64,000 bases of DNA from Mycobacterium marseillense (GCF_010731675.1 NZ_AP022584.1:4278001-4342000), one strand, 5' to 3'. Positions 53,791 through 64,000 are shown, counted from the stretch's first letter. Translations and numbers: made by a program. The notes: generated from the sequence alone by a model not told the origin.

Positions 53791-54606
53791 GTGCTGCTGG
53801 CGATCGACGTCCGTAACACCCACACCGTCGTCGGGCTGATATCGGGCGCCAAGGAGCACGCAAACGTCGTGCAGCAGTGGCGGATTCGCACCGAATCGGA
53901 GATCACCGCGGACGAATTGGCGCTGACCATCGACGGCTTGATCGGCGACGATTCCGAGCGGCTGACCGGCGCCGCCGCGCTGTCGACCGTCCCCTCGGTG
54001 CTGCACGAGGTGCGGCTCATGCTCGACCAGTACTGGCCGTCGGTGCCCCACGTGCTGATCGAGCCCGGGGTGCGCACCGGCATTCCGCTGTTGGTGGACA
54101 ACCCCAAAGAGGTGGGTGCCGACCGAATAGTCAACTGCCTGGCGGCCTTTCACAAGTTCGGCACGGCGGCCATCGTCATCGACTTCGGATCCTCGATCTG
54201 CGTGGACGTCGTGTCGGCCAAGGGTGAATTCCTCGGTGGCGCGATCGCGCCCGGGCTGCAGGTGTCCTCCGACGCCGCCGCCGCCCGCTCGGCCGCGCTG
54301 CGCCGCGTCGAGCTGACCCGGCCCCGTTCGGTGATCGGCAAGAACACCGTCGAGTGCATGCAGGCCGGGGCGGTCTTCGGATTCGCCGGGCTGGTCGACG
54401 GCCTGGTCGGGCGCATTCGTGAGGATGTGGACGGGTTCGCCGGCGACGACATCGCGATCGTGGCCACCGGGCACACCGCGCCCCTGCTGCTGCCCGAGTT
54501 GCAAACCGTCAGCCACTACGAACAGCACCTGACCCTGCACGGCCTGCGGCTGGTCTTCGAACGCAACCGCGACGCCCAGCGCGGCCGGCTCAAGACGGCG
54601 CGCTGA
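53791..54606 (+). CDS. coaX: type III pantothenate kinase-like protein
   Basis: 271 residues, ASKHA fold. N-terminal [15 protein letters not shown] is the phosphate-binding loop, where active type III kinases have DxGNT; here Gly is replaced by Arg (DVRNT). [11 protein letters not shown] and GGAIAPGLQ are kept. The M. tuberculosis homologue Rv3600c is reported not to act as the main pantothenate kinase (CoaA does). GTG 53791 follows the panD stop by two bases. Kinase activity is therefore uncertain. Confidence 0.93.
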   Translation: MLLAIDVRNTHTVVGLISGAKEHANVVQQWRIRTESEITADELALTIDGLIGDDSERLTGAAALSTVPSVLHEVRLMLDQYWPSVPHVLIEPGVRTGIPLLVDNPKEVGADRIVNCLAAFHKFGTAAIVIDFGSSICVDVVSAKGEFLGGAIAPGLQVSSDAAAARSAALRRVELTRPRSVIGKNTVECMQAGAVFGFAGLVDGLVGRIREDVDGFAGDDIAIVATGHTAPLLLPELQTVSHYEQHLTLHGLRLVFERNRDAQRGRLKTAR

Positions 54607-54649
54607 CGTCACCGCGCCCTCAAAGACCGGTCCTTTAAGCTGGCACGTC

Positions 54650-56146
54650 GTGAGTGCCGACGACTTAGACATCCCCGAGCAGTACCGGATCCGCCGGGAC
54701 AAGCGCGCTCGGCTGCTCGCGCAGGGGCGCGATCCCTACCCGGTCGCCGTCGAACGCACCCACACGCTGGCTCAGGTCCGCGCCGCCCACCCCGACCTGC
54801 CGGTCGACACCGCGACCGACGACCTCGTCGGCGTCGCAGGTCGGGTGATCTTCGCCCGCAACTCGGGCAAGCTCTGCTTCGCCACGCTGCAGGAGGGCGA
54901 CGGCGCCACCCTGCAGGTGATGATCAGCCTCGACAAGGTGGGCCAGGAAGCGCTCGATGCCTGGAAAACCGACGTCGATCTGGGCGACATCGTCTACGTG
55001 CACGGCAACGTGATCAGCTCGCGGCGCGGCGAATTGTCCGTGCTGGCCGACTCGTGGCAAATGGCGTCCAAGTCGTTGCGCCCGCTGCCTGTCGCGCACA
55101 AGGAGATGAGCGAAGAGGCGCGGGTGCGGCAGCGCTACGTCGACCTGATCGTCCGCCCGCAGGCGCGCACGGTGGCCCGGCAGCGCATCGCGGTGATCCG
55201 CGCCATCCGTAACGCATTGGACCGGCGCGGTTTTCTCGAAGTCGAAACCCCAATGTTGCAGACGCTGGCCGGTGGCGCGGCCGCGCGGCCGTTCATCACA
55301 CATTCCAATGCGCTGGACATCGATCTCTACCTGAGGATCGCACCGGAACTGTTCCTCAAGCGCTGTGTCGTCGGTGGTTTCGACAGAGTTTTCGAACTAA
55401 ATCGCGTCTTTCGAAACGAAGGTGCGGATTCCACGCATTCTCCGGAATTTTCGATGCTCGAGACCTACCAGGCCTACGGAACGTATGACGATTCGGCGGT
55501 AGTGACGCGCGAGCTTATTCAAGAGGTCGCCGACGAGGCGATCGGAACCAGACAACTACCGCTGCCCGACGGCAGTGTCTACGACATAGACGGAGAATGG
55601 GCTTCTATAGAAATGTACCCGTCGTTGTCGTCGGCGCTCGGTGAAGAGATCACGCCGGAGGCGACGGTGGAAATGCTGCTCGCCATCGCCGATCGGCTCG
55701 GCGTCGAGATTCCGCGCGACCGGGGCTACGGGCACGGAAAGATCGTCGAGGAGCTGTGGGAGCACACGGTGGGCAACTCGCTCGTCGCCCCCACATTCGT
55801 GCGGGATTTTCCGGTTGAGACAACGCCTTTGACGCGCCAGCACCGCAGCATCGCGGGCGTCACCGAGAAGTGGGACCTGTACGTGCGTGGGGTCGAGCTG
55901 GCCACCGGTTACTCGGAATTGAACGACCCGGTGGTGCAGCGGGAGAGGTTCGCCGCGCAAGCGCGTGCCGCGGCCGCCGGCGACGACGAGGCGATGGTGC
56001 TCGACGAAGATTTTCTTGCCGCGCTCGAGTATGCGATGCCGCCATGTACCGGAACGGGAATGGGTATCGACCGGTTGTTGATGACATTGACCGGACTGTC
56101 AATTCGGGAGACAGTTTTGTTCCCCATTGTTCGGCCACACTCGTAG
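54650..56146 (+). CDS. lysS: lysyl-tRNA synthetase, class II
   Basis: 498 residues. It charges tRNA-Lys. The N-terminal OB anticodon-binding domain ([22 protein letters not shown]) precedes a class II catalytic domain: motif 1 at [13 protein letters not shown], motif 2 in [15 protein letters not shown] and motif 3 [11 protein letters not shown]. All look intact. GTG 54650 lies eight bases after TAAGCT, suggesting a very short leader. Codon use changes in the region 55370-55640, with several rare codons (AGA, CTA, ATA). Confidence 0.96.
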   Translation: MSADDLDIPEQYRIRRDKRARLLAQGRDPYPVAVERTHTLAQVRAAHPDLPVDTATDDLVGVAGRVIFARNSGKLCFATLQEGDGATLQVMISLDKVGQEALDAWKTDVDLGDIVYVHGNVISSRRGELSVLADSWQMASKSLRPLPVAHKEMSEEARVRQRYVDLIVRPQARTVARQRIAVIRAIRNALDRRGFLEVETPMLQTLAGGAAARPFITHSNALDIDLYLRIAPELFLKRCVVGGFDRVFELNRVFRNEGADSTHSPEFSMLETYQAYGTYDDSAVVTRELIQEVADEAIGTRQLPLPDGSVYDIDGEWASIEMYPSLSSALGEEITPEATVEMLLAIADRLGVEIPRDRGYGHGKIVEELWEHTVGNSLVAPTFVRDFPVETTPLTRQHRSIAGVTEKWDLYVRGVELATGYSELNDPVVQRERFAAQARAAAAGDDEAMVLDEDFLAALEYAMPPCTGTGMGIDRLLMTLTGLSIRETVLFPIVRPHS

Positions 56147-56184
56147 TCGAAAAGCTCAACCCTGCAGCGTCCGTACAGATTGAG

Positions 56185-56190
56185 TATGCT
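56185..56190 (+). promoter_or_regulatory. candidate -10 TATGCT of lsr2
   Basis: TATGCT is in the 127-bp gap before lsr2 and would give a leader of about 77 nt. No good -35 was seen, so this is tentative. Confidence 0.3.
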
Positions 56191-56273
56191 GCGTTGTTAT
56201 GGCACATTGGTGACCGGGGAGGTCCTTCCAATCTGCTCAGCAACTGCTCAGGATGAAATGCGAGGGTAAGCCA

Positions 56274-56612
56274 ATGGCAAAAAAAGTGACCGTCACCTTG
56301 GTCGATGATTTCGACGGTGCCGGCGCAGCCGACGAAACGGTCGAATTCGGGCTTGACGGGGTGACCTATGAGATTGATCTTTCGTCCAAGAATGCCGCGA
56401 AACTTCGCGGAGATCTGAAGCAGTGGGTGGAAGCCGGTCGGCGCGTCGGCGGCCGGCGGCGCGGGCGTTCCGGTTCGGGTCGCGGTCGCGGGGCCATCGA
56501 CCGTGAGCAGAGCGCGGCGATCCGCGAATGGGCCCGCCGCAACGGGCACAACGTGTCGACGCGCGGCCGCATCCCGGCCGACGTCATCGACGCCTTCCAC
56601 GCGGCAACCTGA
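56274..56612 (+). CDS. lsr2: Lsr2, xenogeneic silencer / nucleoid-associated protein
   Basis: 112 residues, the same length as in M. tuberculosis. The N-terminal dimerisation domain ([23 protein letters not shown]) is followed by an Arg/Gly linker ([15 protein letters not shown]) and a C-terminal DNA-binding domain with the AT-hook-like RGR in [11 protein letters not shown]. It binds AT-rich minor grooves and silences acquired and virulence genes. GAGGG lies 6 bases before ATG 56274. It has its own hairpin terminator. Confidence 0.97.
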   Translation: MAKKVTVTLVDDFDGAGAADETVEFGLDGVTYEIDLSSKNAAKLRGDLKQWVEAGRRVGGRRRGRSGSGRGRGAIDREQSAAIREWARRNGHNVSTRGRIPADVIDAFHAAT

Positions 56613-56621
56613 CAGTCTTCG

Positions 56622-56657
56622 AACCGGCGCCCGGGTCCCAGGCCCGGGCGCCGGTTT
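56622..56657 (+). terminator. terminator hairpin of lsr2
   Basis: A perfect 14-bp inverted repeat (56622-56635 with 56643-56656) with a 7-nt loop lies 10 bp after the lsr2 stop. It is followed by T-containing sequence (TTTGTCATTT). Confidence 0.75.
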
Positions 56658-56659
56658 GT

Positions 56660-56680
56660 CATTTCGCTCGGCGCGAAATG
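56660..56680. promoter_or_regulatory. candidate ClgR operator upstream of clpC1
   Basis: The sequence is a perfect 8-bp palindrome, CATTTCGC-TCGGC-GCGAAATG. It contains CGC-N5-GCG, the core of the ClgR operator known from Streptomyces and Corynebacterium. ClgR is the activator of clp genes in actinobacteria, including M. tuberculosis. It lies 268 bp before the clpC1 ATG. The rest of the 336-bp gap (56613-56948) shows only a possible -10 TACAGT at 56845-56850. Confidence 0.6.
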
Positions 56681-56948
56681 ATGGTCGGGCGACCCGGGAA
56701 ACGAATTGGGACTTTGCAACGTTGCTTCTCCATACGGCGGCCAACGCCGCAGGCAGTCGCAGGTGAGATTGGGGCCGAAACGACCAAGTTGCGTCCGCAG
56801 CGAACGAGGCCGCACAAGGTTAGGCCCGCTGGCAAGCCGACCATTACAGTGGATGGCAGGTACGCGATTCCGGCCACAGGGACCGGCAGGGTTGCTAACA
56901 GGGCCGCTAACCAGTTTGTACCGATGTTGAGGGAGAGCAGGTAACCCG

Positions 56949-59492
<2,544 letters not shown>

Positions 59493-59493
59493 G

Positions 59494-59539
59494 GTGAACC
59501 CGGCGGCGCGCGGATTGCGTGCCGCGTCGCAGGGTTCAC
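59494..59539 (+). terminator. hairpin between clpC1 and cbtB
   Basis: GTGAACCC (59494-59501) and GGGTTCAC (59532-59539) form an 8-bp outer stem. An inner 7-bp stem GGCGCGC/GCGTGCC with one G-U lies within the loop. There is no T run, so it may be a weak terminator or a regulatory hairpin for the cobalt genes. Confidence 0.45.
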
Positions 59540-59582
59540 ACTCGCGCGTCGACAACGGCGTGCACCGCAGAAGGAGGCTCTC

Positions 59583-59792
59583 GTGGCGAACTCCCAGATA
59601 GCCCGCACCCGTCCGCTCGACCTGTCGGCGGCAAGCGCCGCGCTCTGGTTGGCGGCGACCGTCTTTCTCGCGTTGTTGGCGCTGTATTTCGTCGGCGTCG
59701 ACCAGGGCGCGGTGTCGCTGTTCGGCAGCGACTCGCACGTGCACGAGTTCGTGCACGACGCGCGACACCTCCTCGGCTTTCCCTGCCACTGA
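59583..59792 (+). CDS. cbtB: CbtB, small cobalt-transport subunit
   Basis: 69 residues. A single helix (residues 20-42) is followed by a His-rich tail (SDSHVHEFVHDARHLLGFPCH), the CbtB pattern of a metal-binding C-terminus. With CbtA it forms a predicted cobalt uptake system that supports B12 synthesis. A GGAGG ribosome binding site precedes GTG 59583. cbtA starts 9 bp later. Confidence 0.85.
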   Translation: MANSQIARTRPLDLSAASAALWLAATVFLALLALYFVGVDQGAVSLFGSDSHVHEFVHDARHLLGFPCH

Positions 59793-59801
59793 GCAGGGCT
59801 C

Positions 59802-60578
59802 GTGGAGAAACGCCTGATCGGAGGCGGCCTGCTGGCCGGTGCCCTCGGCGCGGTGCTGGCGTTCGTCTTCGCGCGCCTGTTCGCCGAGCCCGTCATCGCC
59901 CGCGCGATCGCATTTGAGGACGGCCGCACCGACGCCGAGAACGCGCACGGCGTGCACGAGCACGGCGCCGAGCTGTTCACCCGCGGCGTGCAGGCCAACG
60001 CCGGGCTGGGATTCGGCGTGCTGATCTTCGGCCTCGCCATGGGCGCGTTGTTCGCGGTGCTGTTCACCGTCGTCTATGCGCGCACGAAAGACGCTGGACC
60101 GCAGACGCTTTCGTGGCTGCTGGCGGCGGGGGCGTTCTGGGCGGTGTACGTGGTGCCGTTTCTGAAGTATCCGCCGAACCCGCCGGCGGTCGGCCAGTCC
60201 GACACGATCGGCGCGCGCACCGGCTGGTATCTGGTGATGGTGCTGGCGTCGGTGGTGGCGGCGATCGGCGCGGTATGGCTGGCACGCCGGCTCACCGGCC
60301 GGTTCGGCGTGGGGAACGCGAGGCTGCTGGCGGCCGGGTCCTATCTGGTGGCGATCGTCGTGGTGGCGGTGCTACTGCCGAGCGTGGACGAGACGCCGGG
60401 ACCGCTGCGCGACGCGGCGGGCGCCATCATCTATCCGGGTTTTCCGGCCGATGTCCTCTACGAGTTCAGGCTCGTATCGCTGGCGACTCAACTGGTTTTG
60501 TGGGCGGGCATCGGCCTGGTCTTCTCCGCGGTGGCGTCGCGGCTGCTGAGCGATCGCGCCCCGAGCACCGCGGCGTGA
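59802..60578 (+). CDS. cbtA: CbtA, cobalt transporter membrane subunit
   Basis: 258 residues with about six helices. The cytoplasmic or loop region after TM1 holds the His-rich segment NAHGVHEHGAELF, which may bind metal, followed by GLGFGVLIFGLAMGALFA. KYPPNPPAVG is characteristic of the CbtA family. It should carry cobalt together with CbtB; the substrate is predicted from the family only. GTG 59802 starts 9 bp after cbtB; the stop overlaps the phosphatase-like gene (GTGA). Confidence 0.85.
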   Translation: MEKRLIGGGLLAGALGAVLAFVFARLFAEPVIARAIAFEDGRTDAENAHGVHEHGAELFTRGVQANAGLGFGVLIFGLAMGALFAVLFTVVYARTKDAGPQTLSWLLAAGAFWAVYVVPFLKYPPNPPAVGQSDTIGARTGWYLVMVLASVVAAIGAVWLARRLTGRFGVGNARLLAAGSYLVAIVVVAVLLPSVDETPGPLRDAAGAIIYPGFPADVLYEFRLVSLATQLVLWAGIGLVFSAVASRLLSDRAPSTAA

Positions 60579-61123
60579 CGGAGGTCGTCCGGCTGACGCT
60601 CGTATCGCATGCGATGACCGATGCGATGGCGGCCGGGCGTTTTCCCGCCGACGAGCCGCTCAACGACGTCGGGCGCCGGCAGGCTCAAGCCGCGGCCGAC
60701 GAAATCGGCAGTGGGAAAAGGCTTTTCGCCGGACCCGAACGGCGCACCCGGGAGACGGCGACGCTGCTGGGCCTGCAAGCCATCGCCGAGCCACGGTTGG
60801 CCGACCTCGATGCCGGACGGTGGCGCGGCGCGGCGCTCGGGGACCTGCCTCCCGAGGAACTCGAAACTTGGCTGACCGATCCCACCCGGGCGCCGCACGG
60901 CGGCGAGTCGATCACGGGCCTCGTCGACCGGGTGGCCGGATGGTTGAAGTCGTTGACCGACAACACTTTACCCACGGTAGCGGTGACGCACCCCGCGGTG
61001 GTCCGGGCGGCGATCCTGGCGGGGCTGGGCATCCCGTCGGCCGCGTTCTGGCGCATCGACGTCGCGCCGGCCGGCCGCGTCGTCCTGCATTTCCGCGGGG
61101 GAAGCTGGACGCTGCGGCTCTGA
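60575..61123 (+). CDS. histidine-phosphatase-like protein with altered RHG motif
   Basis: 182 residues with the phosphoglycerate-mutase-like fold. The usual N-terminal RHG reads SHA here (LVSHAMTDAM): the phosphohistidine His is kept, but the phosphate-binding Arg is lost. FAGPERRTRETA (second Arg region), GGES and VTHPAVVRA (second His) are present. Coupled to cbtBA by GTGA overlap, it might be an alpha-ribazole phosphatase (CobC-like) for B12, although the Arg change may reduce activity. It ends 3 bp from convergent lpqF. Confidence 0.8.
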   Translation: MTEVVRLTLVSHAMTDAMAAGRFPADEPLNDVGRRQAQAAADEIGSGKRLFAGPERRTRETATLLGLQAIAEPRLADLDAGRWRGAALGDLPPEELETWLTDPTRAPHGGESITGLVDRVAGWLKSLTDNTLPTVAVTHPAVVRAAILAGLGIPSAAFWRIDVAPAGRVVLHFRGGSWTLRL

Positions 61124-61126
61124 GAG

Positions 61127-62491
61127 CTATTTCGGCGCGATCAACGCGAACGCCTGCTTGGCGACCTGCAGCATCCAGCCGGTCACGGTCGGCCCGTGAT
61201 CGCGCGGCCAGTTCAGCTGGAAGCTGACCACCCAGGGCTGGCGTGTCTTGTCGACGGCATACCAGCTGAACGTCAGGTCACCCGGCAGGCCACCGGCTTT
61301 AGCGCCGATGTAGGGCCACACGTTGCGGTCCAGCTGGATACCCGCAACCGCCGACAGGATCTCGCGCACCGGCGCCGCCGCGCCGACCGCGTCGGCCTGC
61401 AGCGCCGCGTGGACCCGGCAGATGTCCTCGGCGTTGCCGTACCACTCGGCGCCGTATGAGGACGCGGGTGAGTGGGCGCGCATCGGATCCGGGTCGTACG
61501 GCGTGGAATTCGCTTGTTCGAGCAGCCGGGCCCGGACTTCCGGGGATCCGTGCTCCCATTGGCCGCGCAGGTCGGGTCTGCCCCAGCCGACCGAGAAAAG
61601 CTCGTACATGGTGGGAAAGGGAGTCATGCTGGCCGGGTCGTGATGGCCGGCCGTGGCGAGCGCCTCGGAGATGGCCCGCGTGCCCATCTTTCCGATCAGC
61701 AGATCGGTGGCCATGTTGTCGCTGGTGGCGATCATCTTCTCGGCGGCCTTGCGGACCGAGACATGGGCCCCGGCGGGCAGCGCCAATCCCGACGAGCCGA
61801 CGGCCCGGCTCTTGTCGGTGACGGTCAGCTGGTCATCCCAGGACACCGTTCCGTTCTTGATGGCGCCGGCCAGGGCGTGCAACACGTACAGCTTGAAAAT
61901 CGATGCCAGGGGCAGGGATTGGTGGGTGTTGGTGCCCGCCACCGGGTTGCAGTGGCCGTCATCGACCTTGGCGACCTGATAGGAGTAGCGCGCGCCGGTC
62001 TTGCCCAGCACCGCGTCGATGTCCTGCCACGACTTCACCGCGGGCGCCCGGGTGTCCAGGTCGAACCGGTCCACCCACCCGCCGTCGTCGGTGTGGATCC
62101 GGATGTGTTGGCGGGCACCGTAGGACGATGTCAGGTGCAGCGTGGCCACGCTCGCACCGATGTCCACGCCGTCAAGGGTGAACGGACGATCCCACCACAG
62201 CGCCTCCATGGTGGTTTCCACCGACTCGACCTTGTCGGCAGCGGCGAGTGTGCCGACCCCGACCGGTCCGATGGGCCAGTCCGAGTTGAGCATGTCCAGC
62301 GTCTGCTGGGCCCGAATGCCGGGCGGGGTCCGGGTGTCGATCTGCCGTCCCGGGTTTGCCGCGTTCGCCTGCGGTGAGGGGGAGGGGGCGCAACCGGGCG
62401 CCGAGGTCACGATCAGTGCGGTGGCGGCGCTCAGCGCCAGTGCGCGGCGCCAGGCCGACCGCCCGCTAGCCAGCCTGCTTGTTTGCGGCAA
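61127..62491 (-). CDS. lpqF: LpqF, beta-lactamase-like lipoprotein
   Basis: 454 residues. The signal peptide ends in the lipobox SAPGC. The C-terminal half is a serine beta-lactamase/D-Ala-D-Ala-peptidase-like fold: SIFK (Ser and Lys), SDN and KAGG in place of the usual KTG. It may act on peptidoglycan or be an enzyme relative with another role. TTG 62491 gives almost the M. tuberculosis length (452). It overlaps the end of mhuD by 26 bp, so translational coupling is likely. Confidence 0.88.
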   Translation of the reverse strand: MPQTSRLASGRSAWRRALALSAATALIVTSAPGCAPSPSPQANAANPGRQIDTRTPPGIRAQQTLDMLNSDWPIGPVGVGTLAAADKVESVETTMEALWWDRPFTLDGVDIGASVATLHLTSSYGARQHIRIHTDDGGWVDRFDLDTRAPAVKSWQDIDAVLGKTGARYSYQVAKVDDGHCNPVAGTNTHQSLPLASIFKLYVLHALAGAIKNGTVSWDDQLTVTDKSRAVGSSGLALPAGAHVSVRKAAEKMIATSDNMATDLLIGKMGTRAISEALATAGHHDPASMTPFPTMYELFSVGWGRPDLRGQWEHGSPEVRARLLEQANSTPYDPDPMRAHSPASSYGAEWYGNAEDICRVHAALQADAVGAAAPVREILSAVAGIQLDRNVWPYIGAKAGGLPGDLTFSWYAVDKTRQPWVVSFQLNWPRDHGPTVTGWMLQVAKQAFALIAPK

Positions 62492-62786
62492 CGTCCAGCA
62501 CAACCTCGAATTCCAGCAGAGACGCCCCGGTCGCCACCGGGTTGGCCCGATGGCCGGCGTGGGCCTCGATGGCGGGACCCTTCGCCCACGCCTGGAACGC
62601 CTCATCGGACTCCCAGTGCGTCACCACGAAATAGCGGTCCTCGCCCTGGACCGGACGCAGCAACTGGAAGCCGAGGAAGCCGGGCTGATTCTCCACCGCA
62701 TGCGCGCGGTGGGCGAACCGCTTCTCCAGTTCGGGGCCGGCGTCGGCGGGAACTTCGATTGCGTTGATCTTCACCACTGGCGGCAT
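62466..62786 (-). CDS. mhuD: MhuD, heme-degrading monooxygenase
   Basis: 106 residues, IsdG-like dimeric alpha/beta barrel. It degrades heme to mycobilin, releasing iron. The residues used in M. tuberculosis (N7, W66, H75) are present, shifted by one: Asn8 in KINAIEV, Trp67 in QAWA and His76 in EAHAGH. The promoter is TTGAAC, 16 bp, TAGCCT, with six bases to ATG, so the mRNA is leaderless. It is divergent from an alpha/beta hydrolase, with 61 bp between starts. It links functionally to the dpp heme/peptide importer at 3142-8206. Confidence 0.94.
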   Translation of the reverse strand: MPPVVKINAIEVPADAGPELEKRFAHRAHAVENQPGFLGFQLLRPVQGEDRYFVVTHWESDEAFQAWAKGPAIEAHAGHRANPVATGASLLEFEVVLDVAANKQAG

Positions 62787-62792
62787 GCCGCT

Positions 62793-62820
62793 AGGCTACC
62801 CCGCCCCCCGTACCGTTCAA
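62793..62820 (-). promoter_or_regulatory. promoter of mhuD
   Basis: The minus strand reads TTGAAC (62815-62820), 16 bp, TAGCCT (62793-62798), then six bases and ATG 62786. No ribosome binding site exists. No IdeR iron box was recognised by eye. Confidence 0.65.
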
Positions 62821-62835
62821 CTAGGGCGGTCCACG

Positions 62836-62841
62836 CAAGAT
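62836..62841 (+). promoter_or_regulatory. -10-like CAAGAT before the alpha/beta hydrolase
   Basis: CAAGAT is followed by GGGGGC and ATG 62848, the six-base leaderless spacing. The first base is C instead of T. Confidence 0.4.
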
Positions 62842-62847
62842 GGGGGC

Positions 62848-63618
62848 ATGCCCAGCGATCTGTTGACTCCTCAGGGGGGACGCGGCGAGCCGTTGGTGCT
62901 GGTGCACGGCCTGATGGGGCGCGGGACCACCTGGACGCGTCAACTGCCGTGGCTGACCCGCCTGGGATCCGTCTACAGCTACGACGCGCCATGGCACCGG
63001 GGGCGCGACGTCGACGATCCGCACCCGATCAGCACCGAGCGGTTCGTGGCCGACCTGGGTGATGCGGTGAGCGCGTTGGGCGCGCGGGTCAGGATCGTCG
63101 GGCATTCGATGGGCGCCCTGCACGCGTGGTGCCTGGCCGCCGAGCGCCCCGAACTGGTTTCCGCGCTGGTGCTCGAGGACATGGCGCCCGATTTCCGCGG
63201 CCGCACCACCGGCCCGTGGGAGCCGTGGCTGCACGCGCTCCCGGTCGAATTCGATTCCGCGGAACAGGTATTCGCCGAATTCGGGCCCGTCGCCGGGCAG
63301 TATTTCCTGGAGGCGTTCGACCGCACCGAAACCGGGTGGCGGCTGCACGGTCACACCGCGCGATGGATCGAGATCGCCGCCGAATGGGGCACCCGGGACT
63401 ATTGGGCGCAGTGGCGGGCGGTGCGCGCCCCGTCGCTGCTCATCGAGGCCGGCAACTCGGTCACACCGCCGGGACAGATGCGGCAGATGGCCGAAAGCGA
63501 CCATGCGACAACGTATTTGCGCGTTCCACAGGCTGGACACCTGATCCACGACGAGGCGCCCGAGGAATACCGCGAAGCCGTGGAGTCCTTCCTGGCCGCC
63601 GTGCGTCCGCGCGCCTGA
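62848..63618 (+). CDS. alpha/beta hydrolase (Rv3591c homologue)
   Basis: 256 residues. The oxyanion motif is HGLMGRG. The nucleophile elbow is GHSMGA (Ser), and a late QAGHLIHDE holds the catalytic His. A Trp-rich lid is present (ARWIEIAAEWGTRDYWAQWRA). The substrate is unknown. It is divergent from mhuD and convergent with mutY (4 bp apart). In H37Rv PE_PGRS58 lies between this gene and mutY; here it is absent. Confidence 0.88.
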   Translation: MPSDLLTPQGGRGEPLVLVHGLMGRGTTWTRQLPWLTRLGSVYSYDAPWHRGRDVDDPHPISTERFVADLGDAVSALGARVRIVGHSMGALHAWCLAAERPELVSALVLEDMAPDFRGRTTGPWEPWLHALPVEFDSAEQVFAEFGPVAGQYFLEAFDRTETGWRLHGHTARWIEIAAEWGTRDYWAQWRAVRAPSLLIEAGNSVTPPGQMRQMAESDHATTYLRVPQAGHLIHDEAPEEYREAVESFLAAVRPRA

Positions 63619-63622
63619 CGCG

Positions 63623-64000
63623 CTACTCCTCGCCGGCCAACGCGAACCGGCCGTCGCGGGTCTGTATCACCAGGCCGTCGGCGAGCAGCGAATACAGCGC
63701 CCGGTCGCGCTGCGCGGTGTCGGTCAGCCACGCCACGTCCAGCTCGGCCCTGGTGGCCGGAGAATCCTTGGCGCGCAACACATCCAGCAAGCGTCCCCGA
63801 ACCTGACGGTCGGTGCCGGCGTAGGCCTGGACGCGTCGCGGCGGTCCCTGCGCGGCGGGAAAGCCCGCGTGCCGCCAGGCACAGCGGCCCAGCGGGCACA
63901 GTCCGCATCGGGGGGCGCGCGCGGTGCACACCGTCGCTCCCAGCTCCATCAGCGCGACGGAGAACTGCGGCGCGGTTGCGTCGTCGGGCAGCAACGCCGA
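63623..64000 (-). CDS. mutY: adenine DNA glycosylase, C-terminal part
   Basis: The last ~125 codons of MutY; the rest lies beyond base 64000. It removes A opposite 8-oxoG. The [4Fe-4S] ligands are in CTARAPRCGLCPLGRC (Cys-x6-Cys-x2-Cys-x5-Cys). NAPQFSVALMELGATVC precedes it. The C-terminal region after the cluster is short and differs from the NUDIX-like 8-oxoG-recognition domain of other MutY, as in mycobacteria. The window edge lies within the coding region. Confidence 0.93.
   Translation of the reverse strand, partial: SALLPDDATAPQFSVALMELGATVCTARAPRCGLCPLGRCAWRHAGFPAAQGPPRRVQAYAGTDRQVRGRLLDVLRAKDSPATRAELDVAWLTDTAQRDRALYSLLADGLVIQTRDGRFALAGEE

Noticed and set aside
59493..59582. Cobalamin riboswitch before cbtB
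   Set aside because: Too short, and no B12-box sequence; only a hairpin was found.

Overview
The window is chromosomal DNA of a high-GC actinobacterium. Gene content and order match one continuous stretch of the Mycobacterium tuberculosis chromosome (acs to mutY, Rv3667 to Rv3589), read in the opposite direction. It is a non-tuberculous Mycobacterium, probably a slow grower of the avium or simiae type. The PE/PE_PGRS/PPE genes of H37Rv are missing from every junction where they would be expected, and so are the esxVW and espACD genes. No transposase, prophage or CRISPR array was seen.

Layout. 1-8206: acetyl-CoA synthetase (cut by the window edge), two secreted or membrane proteins, and the dppABCD peptide/heme importer. 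8218-15286: a degenerate Fic-like protein, the 6S-like RNA Ms1 (MTS2823 homologue), a HAD phosphatase, the C-rich small RNA 6C, and a compact Tad/Flp pilus-like cluster (ssd, tadA, tadB, tadC, pilin, TadE-like and TadG-like proteins). 15293-26072: a sensor-domain protein, an MrfA-type helicase, cspA, topA, a membrane adenylate cyclase, the DNA polymerase III delta-prime subunit and tRNA-Thr(CGT). 26098-37000: a cell-wall galactosamine cluster (galE, ppgS and its partner, a flippase-like protein, a GT-C-like protein), ppa, a PBP4-type carboxypeptidase, a zinc protease, tilS and hpt. 37061-44451: lpqG, then an accessory stretch (small membrane protein, XRE regulator, DUF222-HNH nuclease), then an ephA/LLM/zinc-dehydrogenase operon and a VOC protein. 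44649-56146: ftsH, the folate operon folE-P-B-K, the pantothenate operon (DUF2520, panC, panD, coaX) and lysS. 56274-64000: lsr2, clpC1, a CbtB/CbtA cobalt-transport pair with a phosphatase-like protein, lpqF, mhuD, an alpha/beta hydrolase and the C-terminal part of mutY.

How the parts connect. DppABCD (reported to bring in peptides and heme) and MhuD (heme degradation) are at opposite ends of the window. Folate and pantothenate/CoA genes form translationally coupled operons with 1-22 nt overlaps. FtsH, ClpC1 and a palindrome resembling a ClgR operator make up a proteostasis part. Two regulatory RNAs flank one phosphatase gene. At least eleven genes have a -10 hexamer exactly six bases before the start codon, as expected for leaderless transcripts.

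Limits. All function calls come from reading motifs and recalling families; no database search was run. Start codons were chosen from ribosome binding sites, -10 placement, overlaps and length against known homologues, and doubtful ones are flagged. The most unusual features are a TadE-like gene with no usable start codon, a divergent pair (galE and a membrane protein) whose 5' ends appear to overlap, several enzyme-like proteins with altered catalytic motifs, and a 28-bp direct repeat upstream of ftsH.
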